A stretch of 54,524 nucleotides of DNA from Rhizobium sp. Q54 (lineage in GTDB: Bacteria > Pseudomonadota > Alphaproteobacteria > Reyranellales > Reyranellaceae), in the NCBI GenBank assembly GCA_945903635.1, contig CAMDOT010000011.1, forward strand, positions 1 to 54,524, given 5' to 3'. The notes beneath the pieces were generated by a model. That model did no database searches. It saw only the letters and a list, made by a program, of their open reading frames with translations, and had not been told where the DNA came from. Positions 16,760 to 27,000 of the stretch are shown piece after piece. A program made the position numbers and the translations under genes. The stretch's first letter is position 1; the number at the start of each line of letters is the position of its first letter.

Positions 16760-18376
16760 ATGGCCGATTGGGATTACATCGTCGTGGGCGGCGGCTCGGC
16801 GGGCTGCGTTCTGGCCAACCGGCTGAGCGAGGATTCGAGCGTCAAGGTGCTGCTGCTCGAAGCGGGTCCCCGCGACAAGTCGATGTGGATCGACATTCCG
16901 GCCGGCTTCACCAAGCTGCTGAACCACCAGAAGTTCAACTGGAACTTCGAGATGGAAGCGGAGGAGGGCATGGCCAACCGCCGTATCCCCTGTCCGCGCG
17001 GCCGTGCGCTGGGCGGCTCGAGCTCGATCAACGGCATGCTCTACGTGCGCGGCCAGCCGCTCGACTACGACACCTGGGGCCAGCTCGGCAATCGCGGCTG
17101 GTCCTACGAGCAGGTGCTGCCCTACTTCAAGAAGTCGGAGCATTTTGAGCGCGACGGCGACGACAGCCGTGGCAAGGGCGGCCCGTTGAACGTCGCCGAG
17201 ATGCGCGAGACGCACGCGCTTTGCGACGCCTTCATCGATGCGGCCGAAGCCAGCGGCTATCCGAAGAACAAGGATTACAACAACGGCAACCAGGAAGGCT
17301 TCGGCTACTACCAGGTGACGATGAAGGACGGCAAGCGCTGGTCGACGGCGCGCGCCTTCCTCGACCCGGCGCGCTCCAGGCCCAACCTCAAGATCGAAAC
17401 CGACGCGCTGGTCGACAAGGTGATCCTCGAGGGCAAGCGCTGCGTCGGCGTCGCCTATAGCGTCGGCGGCCAGAAGCGCGAGGCGCGGGTCAACCGCGAG
17501 GTCATCGTGTCGTGCGGCTCGGTGCAGTCGCCGGGCGTGCTCGAACATTCCGGCATCGGTCAGCCCGAGTTGCTCGCCAGGTACGGCATCGAGGTGAAGC
17601 ACGAGCTGAAGGGCGTCGGCGAGAACTACGGCGACCACTTTGCGCCGCGCATGAACTGGCGCGTCAAGGACATGAAGACGCTGAACGAGCAGACGCGCGG
17701 CCTCAACCTGGTGAAGGAAGTCCTGAAATACTACGCCACCGGCAAGGGCGCGCTCAGCCTCACCGCCGGCGTCGTCTATGGCTTCGTGCGCACGCGGCCA
17801 GGCCTGGAATCGCCCGACATGCAGTTCCACATGGCGCACGCCAGCTACGATTCGGCGCAGAAGCGCATGCTGGAGAAGGATCCCGGCATGACGGTGGTGA
17901 TCGGCCAGTGCCGGCCCGACTCCCGCGGCTCGATCCACATCAAGTCGTCGACGCCGGGCGCCGAGCCCGCGATCCGGCCGAATTTCCTGTCGGCCCAGAC
18001 CGACCGCGACGCCACGGTGGCGGGCATGCAGATCGCCCGCAAGATCATGCAGAACCCCAAGATCGCCCGGTATGTCGCCTTCGAGAACAATCCCGGCGAC
18101 AAGGTCCAGAGCTACGACGAATGGCTCGACTTCGCCCGCCGCACCGGCCAGACGACCTACCACGTCATCGGCACCTGCAAGATGGGCAGCGACCCGATGG
18201 CCGTGGTCGACGACCGGCTGCGGGTCCACGGTATCGCCGGCCTGCGCGTGATCGACGCCTCGATCATGCCGACCGTGACCTCGGGCAACACCAATGCCCC
18301 CACCATCATGATCGCCGAAAAGGGTTCGGACATGATCAAGGAAGATGCCAAGATGGGGCTGAAGGCTGCCGCCTGA
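16760..18376 (+). CDS. GMC family FAD-dependent oxidoreductase (choline dehydrogenase-like)
   Basis: A 538-residue GMC oxidoreductase, paralogous to the one at 4390. FAD motif: [20 protein letters not shown]. Signature 1 region: [29 protein letters not shown]. Signature 2: [23 protein letters not shown], where Cys replaces the usual Gly-rich start. The active-site His is in [26 protein letters not shown], where the usual His-Pro is His-Val. The end [20 protein letters not shown] is standard. The real choline dehydrogenase BetA has other flanking genes, so the alcohol substrate is open. The position right after a dipeptide-class transporter suggests it acts on an imported compound (inference). 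Confidence 0.93.
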   Translation: MADWDYIVVGGGSAGCVLANRLSEDSSVKVLLLEAGPRDKSMWIDIPAGFTKLLNHQKFNWNFEMEAEEGMANRRIPCPRGRALGGSSSINGMLYVRGQPLDYDTWGQLGNRGWSYEQVLPYFKKSEHFERDGDDSRGKGGPLNVAEMRETHALCDAFIDAAEASGYPKNKDYNNGNQEGFGYYQVTMKDGKRWSTARAFLDPARSRPNLKIETDALVDKVILEGKRCVGVAYSVGGQKREARVNREVIVSCGSVQSPGVLEHSGIGQPELLARYGIEVKHELKGVGENYGDHFAPRMNWRVKDMKTLNEQTRGLNLVKEVLKYYATGKGALSLTAGVVYGFVRTRPGLESPDMQFHMAHASYDSAQKRMLEKDPGMTVVIGQCRPDSRGSIHIKSSTPGAEPAIRPNFLSAQTDRDATVAGMQIARKIMQNPKIARYVAFENNPGDKVQSYDEWLDFARRTGQTTYHVIGTCKMGSDPMAVVDDRLRVHGIAGLRVIDASIMPTVTSGNTNAPTIMIAEKGSDMIKEDAKMGLKAAA

Positions 18377-18407
18377 GGTGCCGCCTGAGACGCCGGGGGA
18401 GGATACG

Positions 18408-18836
18408 ATGAAGCTCTATGGATCCAGTATCGCCGTCGTGGCGACGTTTCTTGCCGTGGCCGCCTGCATGCCGCCGCCGCCCGTCACCGAAAGCAAGGAA
18501 AACCTGCTGTCGGCCGCCGGCTTCAAGACGATCACGCTGAACACGCCCGCCAAGCAGGCGGCGTTCAAGTCGCTGCCGGCGCACGAACTCTCGCGCAAGA
18601 ACTACAAGGGCAAGACCGCCTGGGTATATCCCGACCGCGACATGTGCGGCTGCCTCTATATCGGCAGCCAGAACGCCTATAATCGCTATATCAAGACGGC
18701 GACGGCCAAGATGATGTCCGACGCGATCAAGGCCAACTACAGCGACGATCCGTACAGCCCGACGGCGTCCATCAACGCCATGGACTATGACTGGGCCAAC
18801 GATCCGGAAGCCTACGGCATGTACAGCGACTGGTAG
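18408..18836 (+). CDS. small conserved lipoprotein of unknown function
   Basis: A 142-residue predicted lipoprotein. The ATG at 18408 follows GGGGGAGG and opens a signal peptide [20 protein letters not shown], where Cys20 closes a plausible lipobox (VAAC). The next residues, [22 protein letters not shown], resemble small outer-membrane-linked proteins described as YXWGXW-less hypothetical lipoproteins, with the repeatable elements [32 protein letters not shown] and [24 protein letters not shown] do not recognise a named family. The CGC pair may bind metal or form a disulfide. It starts 31 bases after the GMC gene and is followed by 170 non-coding bases before the response regulator. Confidence 0.75.
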   Translation: MKLYGSSIAVVATFLAVAACMPPPPVTESKENLLSAAGFKTITLNTPAKQAAFKSLPAHELSRKNYKGKTAWVYPDRDMCGCLYIGSQNAYNRYIKTATAKMMSDAIKANYSDDPYSPTASINAMDYDWANDPEAYGMYSDW

Positions 18837-18934
18837 TCGAAACTTGATTCGAAGCACAACCATCATCTGATGCTGCTACATTGGCGGCCAGAACCATCGA
18901 GCCTTTGCCTCGCACTCAAACCCTGCCAGCGACA

Positions 18935-18963
18935 TTGACAGGATGTTAACCGCAGAGTTCACA
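18935..18963 (+). promoter_or_regulatory. possible sigma70-like promoter before the response regulator
   Basis: A consensus-like TTGACA (18935-18940) is followed 17 bases later by TTCACA, a poor -10 hexamer. It lies 43 bases upstream of the response-regulator start in an AT-richer gap. Only the -35 element is convincing. Confidence 0.25.
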
Positions 18964-19006
18964 GGGCCATTGGAAAGGCACGGTCGACAGGATACGCTTC
19001 GCATGC

Positions 19007-19690
19007 ATGTACAGCGTCGCCGTTGTCGAGGATGAAGACTTGGCTCGCAAGGCCATTGCGCTGTCCTTGCGGGAGGCTGGTTATACTGTTCACGAAGCAA
19101 GCGATGTCCTCGTATGCCGGGCATTATTGCGCCAGACGAGCCTTGACCTGATCGTGCTCGATCTTGGACTACCCGGCATGGACGGGTTGAGTTTCGCTCG
19201 GGAGCTTCGTCGCGAGTCAGACATAGGCCTGATCATCGTCACGCGGCGGTCGGACCCCGAAGGGCGGGTTGCCGCCTTGGATCTCGGAGCGGATGATTAC
19301 CTGGTCAAGCCGGTTCACTATGGTGAGCTGGCGGCGCGCATCCGCAGCGTCATGCGCCGCTCGGGCCGAGAGCGCGGGCGGCGCAAGATCCTGGGACGGT
19401 GGATCGTCGATCTCGAAGCTCGCACGGTCAGCAAGGGAGCCGAGAGTGCTGGCCTGACGCGCGGCGAGTTCGATATCCTGGCCAGGCTGATACAGGCTCA
19501 AGCGAAGATCGTCTCCCGCCAGGAGCTGCTGTCGGTGATTAGCCGTTCGCCCCAGGAGGCCGACCTGCGATCTGTCGATGTGTTGGTGAGCAGGTTACGT
19601 CGCAAGCTCAATCAACTGGACGGCGATAGCCTGATCGCGACGGCCCCCGGATTCGGTTATCGCCTCGTTGCCGCGCCCGAGAGGTCATGA
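19007..19690 (+). CDS. OmpR/PhoB-family response regulator
   Basis: A 227-residue two-component response regulator. The receiver domain spans 1-118, with acidic pocket Glu8-Asp9, phosphoacceptor Asp52 in IVLDLGLPGMDG, a switch Thr in LIIVTRRSD and the invariant Lys in DDYLVKPVH. The C-terminal winged helix (about 128-225) has LTRGEFDILARLIQ, the recognition segment RSVDVLVSRLRRKLNQ and GFGYRLVA, all typical of OmpR-type DNA-binding domains. Start 19007 is the ATG in the correct frame; a nearby ATG at 19003 is out of frame. The stop overlaps the kinase start by four bases (ATGA), so the two are translated together and form a cognate pair. Confidence 0.95.
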   Translation: MYSVAVVEDEDLARKAIALSLREAGYTVHEASDVLVCRALLRQTSLDLIVLDLGLPGMDGLSFARELRRESDIGLIIVTRRSDPEGRVAALDLGADDYLVKPVHYGELAARIRSVMRRSGRERGRRKILGRWIVDLEARTVSKGAESAGLTRGEFDILARLIQAQAKIVSRQELLSVISRSPQEADLRSVDVLVSRLRRKLNQLDGDSLIATAPGFGYRLVAAPERS

Positions 19691-22600
19691 AGGCCTTCTC
19701 GGGCCGGTTGCAGGAAAGGCACCTTATTCGTACGGTGCTTGAGCGTCGCGCACCGGCACTGTTGATCGTGCGAGGGCCCTCCGGCGTGGGCAAGACGGCG
19801 CTGATCGACCAGGTGCTGCATGACCTGATGCCTGCGGCGCCGATTGTTGGACGCGCCAAATATGCCGACCAGGCGTCGAGCGCGGGACTACGGCCAGTCG
19901 TCGACGCGCTTTCGCAGGCGGTCGACGCGGCACTTGGCCGGCTCTATGACCCGGCTTCGGGGGCGGCCTCGCTACGCGATCTGGTCGGCATCCAATACGG
20001 CACGCTTCTGGCCGCGGGTTTCGCCGCCGCCGGGCTGGAGGGAGGATCTTCACAGCCTGTCACGGCTCCACTGCTGAGCCACGAAGGCACGGTACGGCTG
20101 GTCGACGCCCTGGTGCGGGTGGTGCAGTGGCTCGAGGGATTCGCCTTGCCGGTCGTGCTCTTCATCGACGACTGGCATCGCGCGCCGAACGAGGCGGTGG
20201 GTTTTGTTTATGCTTGCAGCCAGCGCGGCGAGGCAAGTCAGCTCAAGCTCATCCTCGCCATCCGCAGCGAAGGCTCGATGATCTATCCGGCAACGGCATC
20301 CTTCGTGGAGCTCGAGCCACTCGGCACTCCCCAGCAGCTCGACCTGCTCACCGGACTGCTGGAGGAGCCGGCCCGAGCCCGCGCGGTCATGCACTGGCTT
20401 GGCGAGAATTCGAGCGGCTTGCCGTTCGACCTTTGCCAGATCGCGCTCGCCCTCGACCGCGAGCAGGCCTTTGTCGGCATCGGTGCCTCGCTGCGCGTCG
20501 ACCCGGCACGGGTCATCGCCATCGACAATCGCAACATCGACAATATCATCATCCAGCGCGCGCGAACCCTGTTGCCGGAGGTGCTGCGCCTCGGCATCGC
20601 CGCTGCATTGTGGGGCGATCGCGCGCCTCTCGACCTGCTCGGCAGATGCCTTGCCCAGTCACCGGCCACCACCAGCGACGCGGCGGAAGCCCTGCAGACG
20701 AACAGCCTGGCGCGCATCGAGGGTGCCGAGATCGCCTTCCCGCATGACCGGGTGAGGACGAGCCTCCTCCAGGTGCTGGATGACACCGAACGGCGAGCGC
20801 TCGCCCATGCGATGTCCAATGTCCTGCTGGGCGACGGTTCGAGCACCCATCGCCAAACGGCATTGAGGCTGAAGCTCGTCGGCGGCCTGGACGAGGTGGG
20901 CGATGGGGGGCTGTCGGCCCTGTTCGCCGCCGAAGCCGCCTCGGCGCGGCTCGCCGCCCAGTTCGACCTCGCGGCGGATTTTGGCGAAGCGGCCTGGTCG
21001 ATTCATCAAGGCCTCGCCAGCCCGGACGCCGGCTCCCGGCTCGCGGTGATGCGCGAAGCCTGCTTCGCCGCGGCGCATCGCCGGCAACCCGAGAAGACAC
21101 GCGAGCGCTGCCTTCAGATGATCGAGGCAGCGGCGGACGGTCCGGATCTCGCCGACGCCTATGAGCGAAGCGTCGGCGCCATGCGATTGGCCGGCACCGA
21201 ATCCGACGCCTGGAACTTGTGCCGCGAAGGGCTGGCGCGCTTCGGCATTCGCCTGCCCGCCCGCATCAGCGGCTTGCGTCTGCTGCTTGCGGTGATCGTG
21301 TGGAGACTGGTTGGACGCAAACCACGACGACTGATCCGCCACGATGCGCGGACGGAACAGGCCGTGACCTCCTTCGCCAATGTCGCCGGCTACGTGGTTT
21401 GGCTGCATAGTCCGCGCCATGCCGTCTACCTTGCGATCCGCATGGTTACGCGCGCGCGACTGAGGGGATACGACTCGGCCCTCTGGCTCGCCACCGACAC
21501 CCTGATCAATGCTGTCCGGAGGGACTATCGTGCGGCGGCCGAGTCCGGCGACAGGGCCATGGCCGGCGTCGCGCATCTCCGGACAGGACGCGGCATGACG
21601 GTCCACCGAGCGCTGATTTTCGGCAAAACGTGGCGCGACCCGCAGGCGTCGGTCATCGAAAGCGCCAGCCAGATCTACGACTTCTGCATCGCCGAAGGCG
21701 ATCTCGTCGGCGCGGCCAACGGGGCGTTCAACGAAACCATGTGGACCTGGCGAAGTGCTGCGACCCTCGAGGAGGTCGCGGCAAAGCTCGGGGACACCGG
21801 CGGCAAGGCCGCGCGCCTGGGCGACGCGAGGGTCCGTGCCGAGGTCGAGTTGCTGGCCGAGCTGGTGCGGCGCCTGCGCCTGCCCGAGCCGATGTCGTCC
21901 CATCTGCCCGACGAGTCCATCCACGCAAATCGTGACATACCGTCGCTGGAGGCCGTCGAGTATTTCAGCCTGGTCGGAAACTGGACGGCCATCCTGCACA
22001 TCGTCGATGCATTCCGCAGCAAGCGGCCCATAGCCGATTTCCATCCCAGGAGCGTTATCTGGCGCTTCTACAAGAATCTCGCGCGACTGAAAGCCGGTTT
22101 GGCGCCCGACCGGTCGGACCTCAAGCTCATCGAGCGCGCCGCCCGCGAGAACCCGACGGATCAGCTTGGCAAGTTTCTGCTGCTGAAAGCAGAGCACGGC
22201 CATCGCCAGGGCAAGCAGGACGGCCTGCGCACCTATACTCTGGCAATCGAAGCGATGCAGAAGGGCTCCTCGCGCCTGGAGTTGGGGCTGGCGGCAGAAT
22301 GTGCCGCCGCGGCCGCGCTCGATCAGGGCGATCACCAGGCTCATGAACGGTTCGGCGAGGCTGCGGCGGCGACTTGGTCGGCATGGGGCGCTTTCGGCAA
22401 GCTTGCCATGTACCCGGCCGCACAGCTCGCACCTCCCTTCCAGGCGCGGCTCGCCGAGGCCGAAGCGCAGACTGCGATGGCACGGCGCGGAGAGCGCGCG
22501 AAGTCGCTTTTCCTCGCCGAGGTCGGGCACGAGCTTCGCACGCCACTGCAGGCGATGCAGGGGCTGCTCGACCTGGCCGCCGAGCGGCCGGCGGAGATCA

Positions 22601-23868
22601 ACCTTGGCGAGATCCGCGAGGTCTTTGGCAGCTTGAAGTCCGTCGTCGACGATCTCACCGAGCTGGGAGCGCTCGGGGCGGAAGCGCCCCTGAACCTGCG
22701 CCGGACCGACCTCTCGGCCCTGATCGGTTCAGAGCTGGCGCTCGTGCAGGAGACTGCCCGGCAAAAGGGCCTCGCCCTTTCTTCCGATCTCCTCGCCTTG
22801 CGCAGTCTTGGCTTCGACGTCGATCCAGGCAGGATACGCCAGGTGGTGCGCAATCTCCTGTCGAATGCCATCAAGTACACTGCGCACGGCAACGTTGTTC
22901 TGAGGGCGAGCGTCAACGAAGGCCCTGATGGCAAGGCCTGGATTGCGCTCGTGGTCGAGGACACCGGACCCGGCATTCCCGAGGAGCGGCTGTCTCATCT
23001 TTTCGAGCCGTTCGACCGTGCTGGCCGCCGGGATGCAAAAGGGCTGGGCCTCGGGCTCTTGCTGTCGCGCCGAATCGCCGAACGCATGGGCGGATCCCTG
23101 ACGGCCGAAAATCGCCTGGCAGGAGGGGCGCGCTTCGTATTCTCGTGCGCCGCCGCGAAGGGCGAATCTCCTGACTTGCTGCAAATCGAACCGCGGACCG
23201 CCTCGCGCTCACTCTCGATCCTGATCGTCGAGGATGCGGCCCTCGTTCGCCGGCTCGTAGCGCGGCTTCTCGCCATCCACGGCCACGACGTGACGGAGGC
23301 GGAGACTCTTGCGCAAGGTCTCGAGAGGGCGCGGCGGCAGAAATTCGACCTGTTGCTGCTCGACCTTCATCTTTCCGATGGCGATGGACTCTCGCTTCTC
23401 GATCAATGGCCGATCGAGCATGCGCGGCCGCGCGTCATCGTGCTGACGGCCGCGGCCACACGCGAGGCCGAAGATCGCGTGAAGCAGACGGGAAGTATGC
23501 TGCTGCGAAAGCCGATCTCCGCGGCTGAACTCCGGGCTGCCATCGCTCGGGCTTGCGGCGGAGCAGAGGTTGCGATGCTGCCCAATGGCTTCGATGCCGA
23601 GATGGCCGCACTCGTTCAGGAAGCGCGCGAGGAGGTTGCCCGGCGAACGGTCGACCTGGTGATTCTGCTGGAGTCGGATGAACCGCGCCCCAAAATCCAG
23701 CAGCACGCCCACAAACTGGCGGGATTGGCGGCCCAGTTCGATGCGGTGCGCATCGCCGAAGCAGCCGACCGTATCGAGCAGGCCTGTGCCAATGGATTGG
23801 CGCCCGGGGATTGTCTCCCCGACCTGAAGTCCGCCCTTGCTGGAGCGATGGGCACGCGGCCGTCCTGA
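19687..23868 (+). CDS. hybrid histidine kinase with N-terminal STAND-like NTPase, REC and Hpt domains
   Basis: A 1393-residue soluble multidomain kinase. The N-terminal ATPase has Walker A GPSGVGKT (30-37) and Walker B VVLFIDDWH (Asp161-Asp162), like the AAA/STAND module of large signalling kinases. From about 380 to 900 it is helical, TPR-like in character, without a membrane segment. HisKA begins near 938, with phosphorylation site His948 in VGHELRTPLQ. The HATPase has the N-box around Asn1060 (NLLSNAIKY), G1 at DTGPGIP (1092-1098) and GLGLGLLLS. A receiver follows with Asp1226 in LLLLDLHLSDGDG. The last domain is an Hpt with His1342 in AHKLAGLAAQF. A His-Asp-His relay to the coupled response regulator is expected. 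No PAS, GAF, CHASE or Ser/Thr kinase domain is visible, so sensing probably uses the NTPase/helical part. Confidence 0.92.
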   Translation: MKAFSGRLQERHLIRTVLERRAPALLIVRGPSGVGKTALIDQVLHDLMPAAPIVGRAKYADQASSAGLRPVVDALSQAVDAALGRLYDPASGAASLRDLVGIQYGTLLAAGFAAAGLEGGSSQPVTAPLLSHEGTVRLVDALVRVVQWLEGFALPVVLFIDDWHRAPNEAVGFVYACSQRGEASQLKLILAIRSEGSMIYPATASFVELEPLGTPQQLDLLTGLLEEPARARAVMHWLGENSSGLPFDLCQIALALDREQAFVGIGASLRVDPARVIAIDNRNIDNIIIQRARTLLPEVLRLGIAAALWGDRAPLDLLGRCLAQSPATTSDAAEALQTNSLARIEGAEIAFPHDRVRTSLLQVLDDTERRALAHAMSNVLLGDGSSTHRQTALRLKLVGGLDEVGDGGLSALFAAEAASARLAAQFDLAADFGEAAWSIHQGLASPDAGSRLAVMREACFAAAHRRQPEKTRERCLQMIEAAADGPDLADAYERSVGAMRLAGTESDAWNLCREGLARFGIRLPARISGLRLLLAVIVWRLVGRKPRRLIRHDARTEQAVTSFANVAGYVVWLHSPRHAVYLAIRMVTRARLRGYDSALWLATDTLINAVRRDYRAAAESGDRAMAGVAHLRTGRGMTVHRALIFGKTWRDPQASVIESASQIYDFCIAEGDLVGAANGAFNETMWTWRSAATLEEVAAKLGDTGGKAARLGDARVRAEVELLAELVRRLRLPEPMSSHLPDESIHANRDIPSLEAVEYFSLVGNWTAILHIVDAFRSKRPIADFHPRSVIWRFYKNLARLKAGLAPDRSDLKLIERAARENPTDQLGKFLLLKAEHGHRQGKQDGLRTYTLAIEAMQKGSSRLELGLAAECAAAAALDQGDHQAHERFGEAAAATWSAWGAFGKLAMYPAAQLAPPFQARLAEAEAQTAMARRGERAKSLFLAEVGHELRTPLQAMQGLLDLAAERPAEINLGEIREVFGSLKSVVDDLTELGALGAEAPLNLRRTDLSALIGSELALVQETARQKGLALSSDLLALRSLGFDVDPGRIRQVVRNLLSNAIKYTAHGNVVLRASVNEGPDGKAWIALVVEDTGPGIPEERLSHLFEPFDRAGRRDAKGLGLGLLLSRRIAERMGGSLTAENRLAGGARFVFSCAAAKGESPDLLQIEPRTASRSLSILIVEDAALVRRLVARLLAIHGHDVTEAETLAQGLERARRQKFDLLLLDLHLSDGDGLSLLDQWPIEHARPRVIVLTAAATREAEDRVKQTGSMLLRKPISAAELRAAIARACGGAEVAMLPNGFDAEMAALVQEAREEVARRTVDLVILLESDEPRPKIQQHAHKLAGLAAQFDAVRIAEAADRIEQACANGLAPGDCLPDLKSALAGAMGTRPS

Positions 23869-24071
23869 TTCGCCCGTAGGACCAAGGCGAAGCGTCGCCC
23901 GTTCACAACTTGTCAATGGCCTTGCCGGCATAGTGATCCGGAAGCCGGGTCGCAGCGTTCGCTGTTTCGTCGGCCACGCGCTCGGGAACCGTTTCTCCGC
24001 GTCAACTGCACCGACAAGGTCGCTTTTGCGTCGCCCCACGGCGGATCGCAAGGCGGCGAGAAAGGCGACTT

Positions 24072-27000
24072 ATGTCGTTCCCGGCCAACATCGACCTGTG
24101 GACCCTCGACGGCAGCACCGGCTTCAAGCTGAGCGGCCCCCTGACAAACAGCTACAGTGGCGACCGAGCCGGCGCTTCGGTGTCATCGGTGGGGGACATC
24201 AATGGCGACGGTTTCGACGATGTGATCGTTGGTGCCTGGACGGCCAGCGCGACGTTTGCGAACTACGCTTCCGGTATCAGCTACGTGGTGTTCGGCAAGT
24301 CGTCGGGTTTTGCCGCCAACATCGAGCTGTCAACACTGGACGGCAGCAGCGGCTTCAAGCTGAACGGCGCAGCGAATTCCGACTGGAGCGGCCGGTCAGT
24401 GTCGTCTGCCGGCGACGTCAATGGCGACGGTTTCGCCGACCTGATCATCGGAGCTCCCGGGGCCGACCCGCACGGATTCGAGTCTGGCGCAAGCTATGTG
24501 GTTTTCGGCAAAGCCTCGGGCTTTGGTGCCAACGTCGAGCTGTCGGACCTGGACGGCAGCACCGGCTTCAAACTGAGCGGCGTAGAGCTAGTCGGAGAGG
24601 TAAATCACCTAAACAGATTTAGCGGGCGTTCGGTGTCGTCGGCGGGGGATGTCAATGGCGATGGCTTCGACGACCTGATCATAGGCGTCTCCGGAGATTC
24701 CACGAACGAGACCCTGGCCGGCGCGAGCTATGTGATGTTCGGCAAGGCCTCGGGCTTTGCCGCCAACATCGACCTGTCGAGCCTGGACGGCAGCACCGGC
24801 TTCAGGCTGCTCGGGGACACGCATTTCGGCAGCTTCGGCAAGTCGGTGTCGGCGGCGGGGGACGTCAATGGCGACGGCTTCGACGACATGATCGTCGGCG
24901 CTTATGGCGAATCCCCGAACGGTGTCCTGTCGGGAGCGAGCTATGTGGTGTTCGGAAAGAGCATGGGCTTCGACGCGACCGTCGCGCTGTCCAGCCTGGA
25001 CGGCACCACTGGCTTCAAGCTGAGCGGCTCGGCGTTCAACAACCAAAGTGGCGGCTCGGTGTCGGCGGGAGACGTCAATGGCGACGGCTTCGCCGACCTG
25101 ATCGTGGGAGCCCTGGGCGTCGCCGCCGCCGACACCGAGCCGGCCTTTGGTGCGACCTATGTGGTGTTCGGCAAGGCGTCGGGTTTTGCCGCCAACATCG
25201 ACCTGTCGAGCCTGGACGGCAGCACGGGCTTCAGGCTGCACGGCGAATTCTTGGGCGGCAATACCGGCATTTCGGCGGCGTCGGCGGGGGACGTCAATGG
25301 CGACGGCTTCGACGACCTGATTGTTGGAGGAGATTGGGCCGGGCCGGCCGACATCCACAGCAACCTTTCCGGCGCGAGCTACGTTGTGTTCGGCAAGGCG
25401 TCGGGCTTCGATGCCACCATCTTTCTGTCCAGTCTGGATGGCAGCACCGGCTTCAAGTTGAACCGCGGGGAGCACGCGGACCATCTCGGCTATTCGGTGT
25501 CGTCGGCGGGCGACGTCAATGGTGACGGCTTCGACGACCTGATCATGGGGGCCCCGGGAGCCTCTCCGAACGGCAACAGTTCCGGTGCGAGCTACGTGGT
25601 GTTCGGCGGCGCTTTCGGGGCCACTGTCACGACGACTGGCACGTCGGCGGCCGAGATGCTGATCGGCGGAACGGGTGTCGACACGCTGACCGGCGGCGGC
25701 GGGCTCGACGCGTTCCACGGCGGTGCGGGCGACGATCGCTTGGTTGCGGGCGACCTCGCCTTCCGTCTGGTCGACGGCGGCACCGGCACCGACACCCTGG
25801 CACTGGCGGGCAGCGGCCTGTCGCTCGATATCACGAATGTCCTGGCGGCGGCGAAGCTCGACGGCATCGAGCGCATCGATCTGACGGGGAGCGGCAACAA
25901 CACGCTGGCGGTGAACGCGCTCGCGGTGCTGGGCGGGATCGGCGCGGTGACGGGCGGCCGGCACGTGTTGGCGGTCGAGGGCAATGCCGGCGACACGGTG
26001 GCGTTCGACACGGGCCTCTGGAGCAGCACGGGCTCGTTCACGGACAGCAACGGCACCTTCGACCGCTACGTGCTGGGCAGTGCCGAAGTCGACGTCGAGC
26101 AGGGCGTCACCGTCAGCATTCCGGACGCCGCGCCGGTGGCCGGTTCGGTGTCGGTCTCCGATGTGACGGTGACCGAAGGTGACAGCGGCACCCAGTTGGC
26201 GACGTTCACGGTCACGCGGACCGGCGGCACGGCGGCGTTCAGCGTCAACTATGCGACCTCGGACGGCACTGCGACTGTTGCCGACAACGATTACGTTGCA
26301 ACCTCGAGCACGCTGCAGTTCGGCGAGGGTGTCAACAGCCAGACGATCTCCGTGGTGATCAACGGCGACACCAAGGTCGAGTCCACGGAGACCTTCCAGG
26401 TCAGCCTGTCGGCTCCAAGCAGCGGAGTAATCCTCGCCGACGGCACCGGTGTCGGCACCCTTCAGAACGACGATGCGGCGCCCGTGACGACGGTCTCCAG
26501 CGGTCAGACACTTTCCATTTTCGACGGTCAGACGGGCAGTGGTGTCGTCGTGCTGAATGGCGGCACGCAGTACGTTTATTCGGGCGGTGTCGCGAACGAC
26601 ACGACGATCTCCGCCGGCGGTCATGAGTACGTGTTCTCGGGCGGGCAGGACAGCGGCGCCCAGATCGCCGGCGAGCGGCAGGTCTGGGGCGGCGGGACGG
26701 CCAGCGGCGCTGAGATCGTCAACGGCGGCGTGGAGTACGTCTATGGATCGGCGAGCGGTGCCACGATCTCGGGCGGCGGCACGCAGTATCTCGACTTGGG
26801 CGGGATGGCGTTCGGCACGACCATCGAGGATGACGGCTCGCAGTTCATTTTCGGGAATGCTTCGGCCGTGGCCACGACCGTTTCCAGCGGCGGCAACCAG
26901 ATCGTCTATTCCGGTGGCCTGACGATCGGCACGACCTTGCAGACGGAAGCGTGGGAGAGCGTGTGGGGTGGCGGAACGGCCGCCGGTACCACCGTGTTCG

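Noticed and set aside
16760-18376. Calling the GMC genes betA
   Set aside because: No betB, betI or choline transporter nearby, and the active-site motif is His-Val in this copy; GMC members oxidise many alcohols.
23886-23899. Small hairpin GGCGA-AGCG-TCGCC after the kinase gene as a terminator
   Set aside because: Only five base pairs and no T-run; too weak to support.
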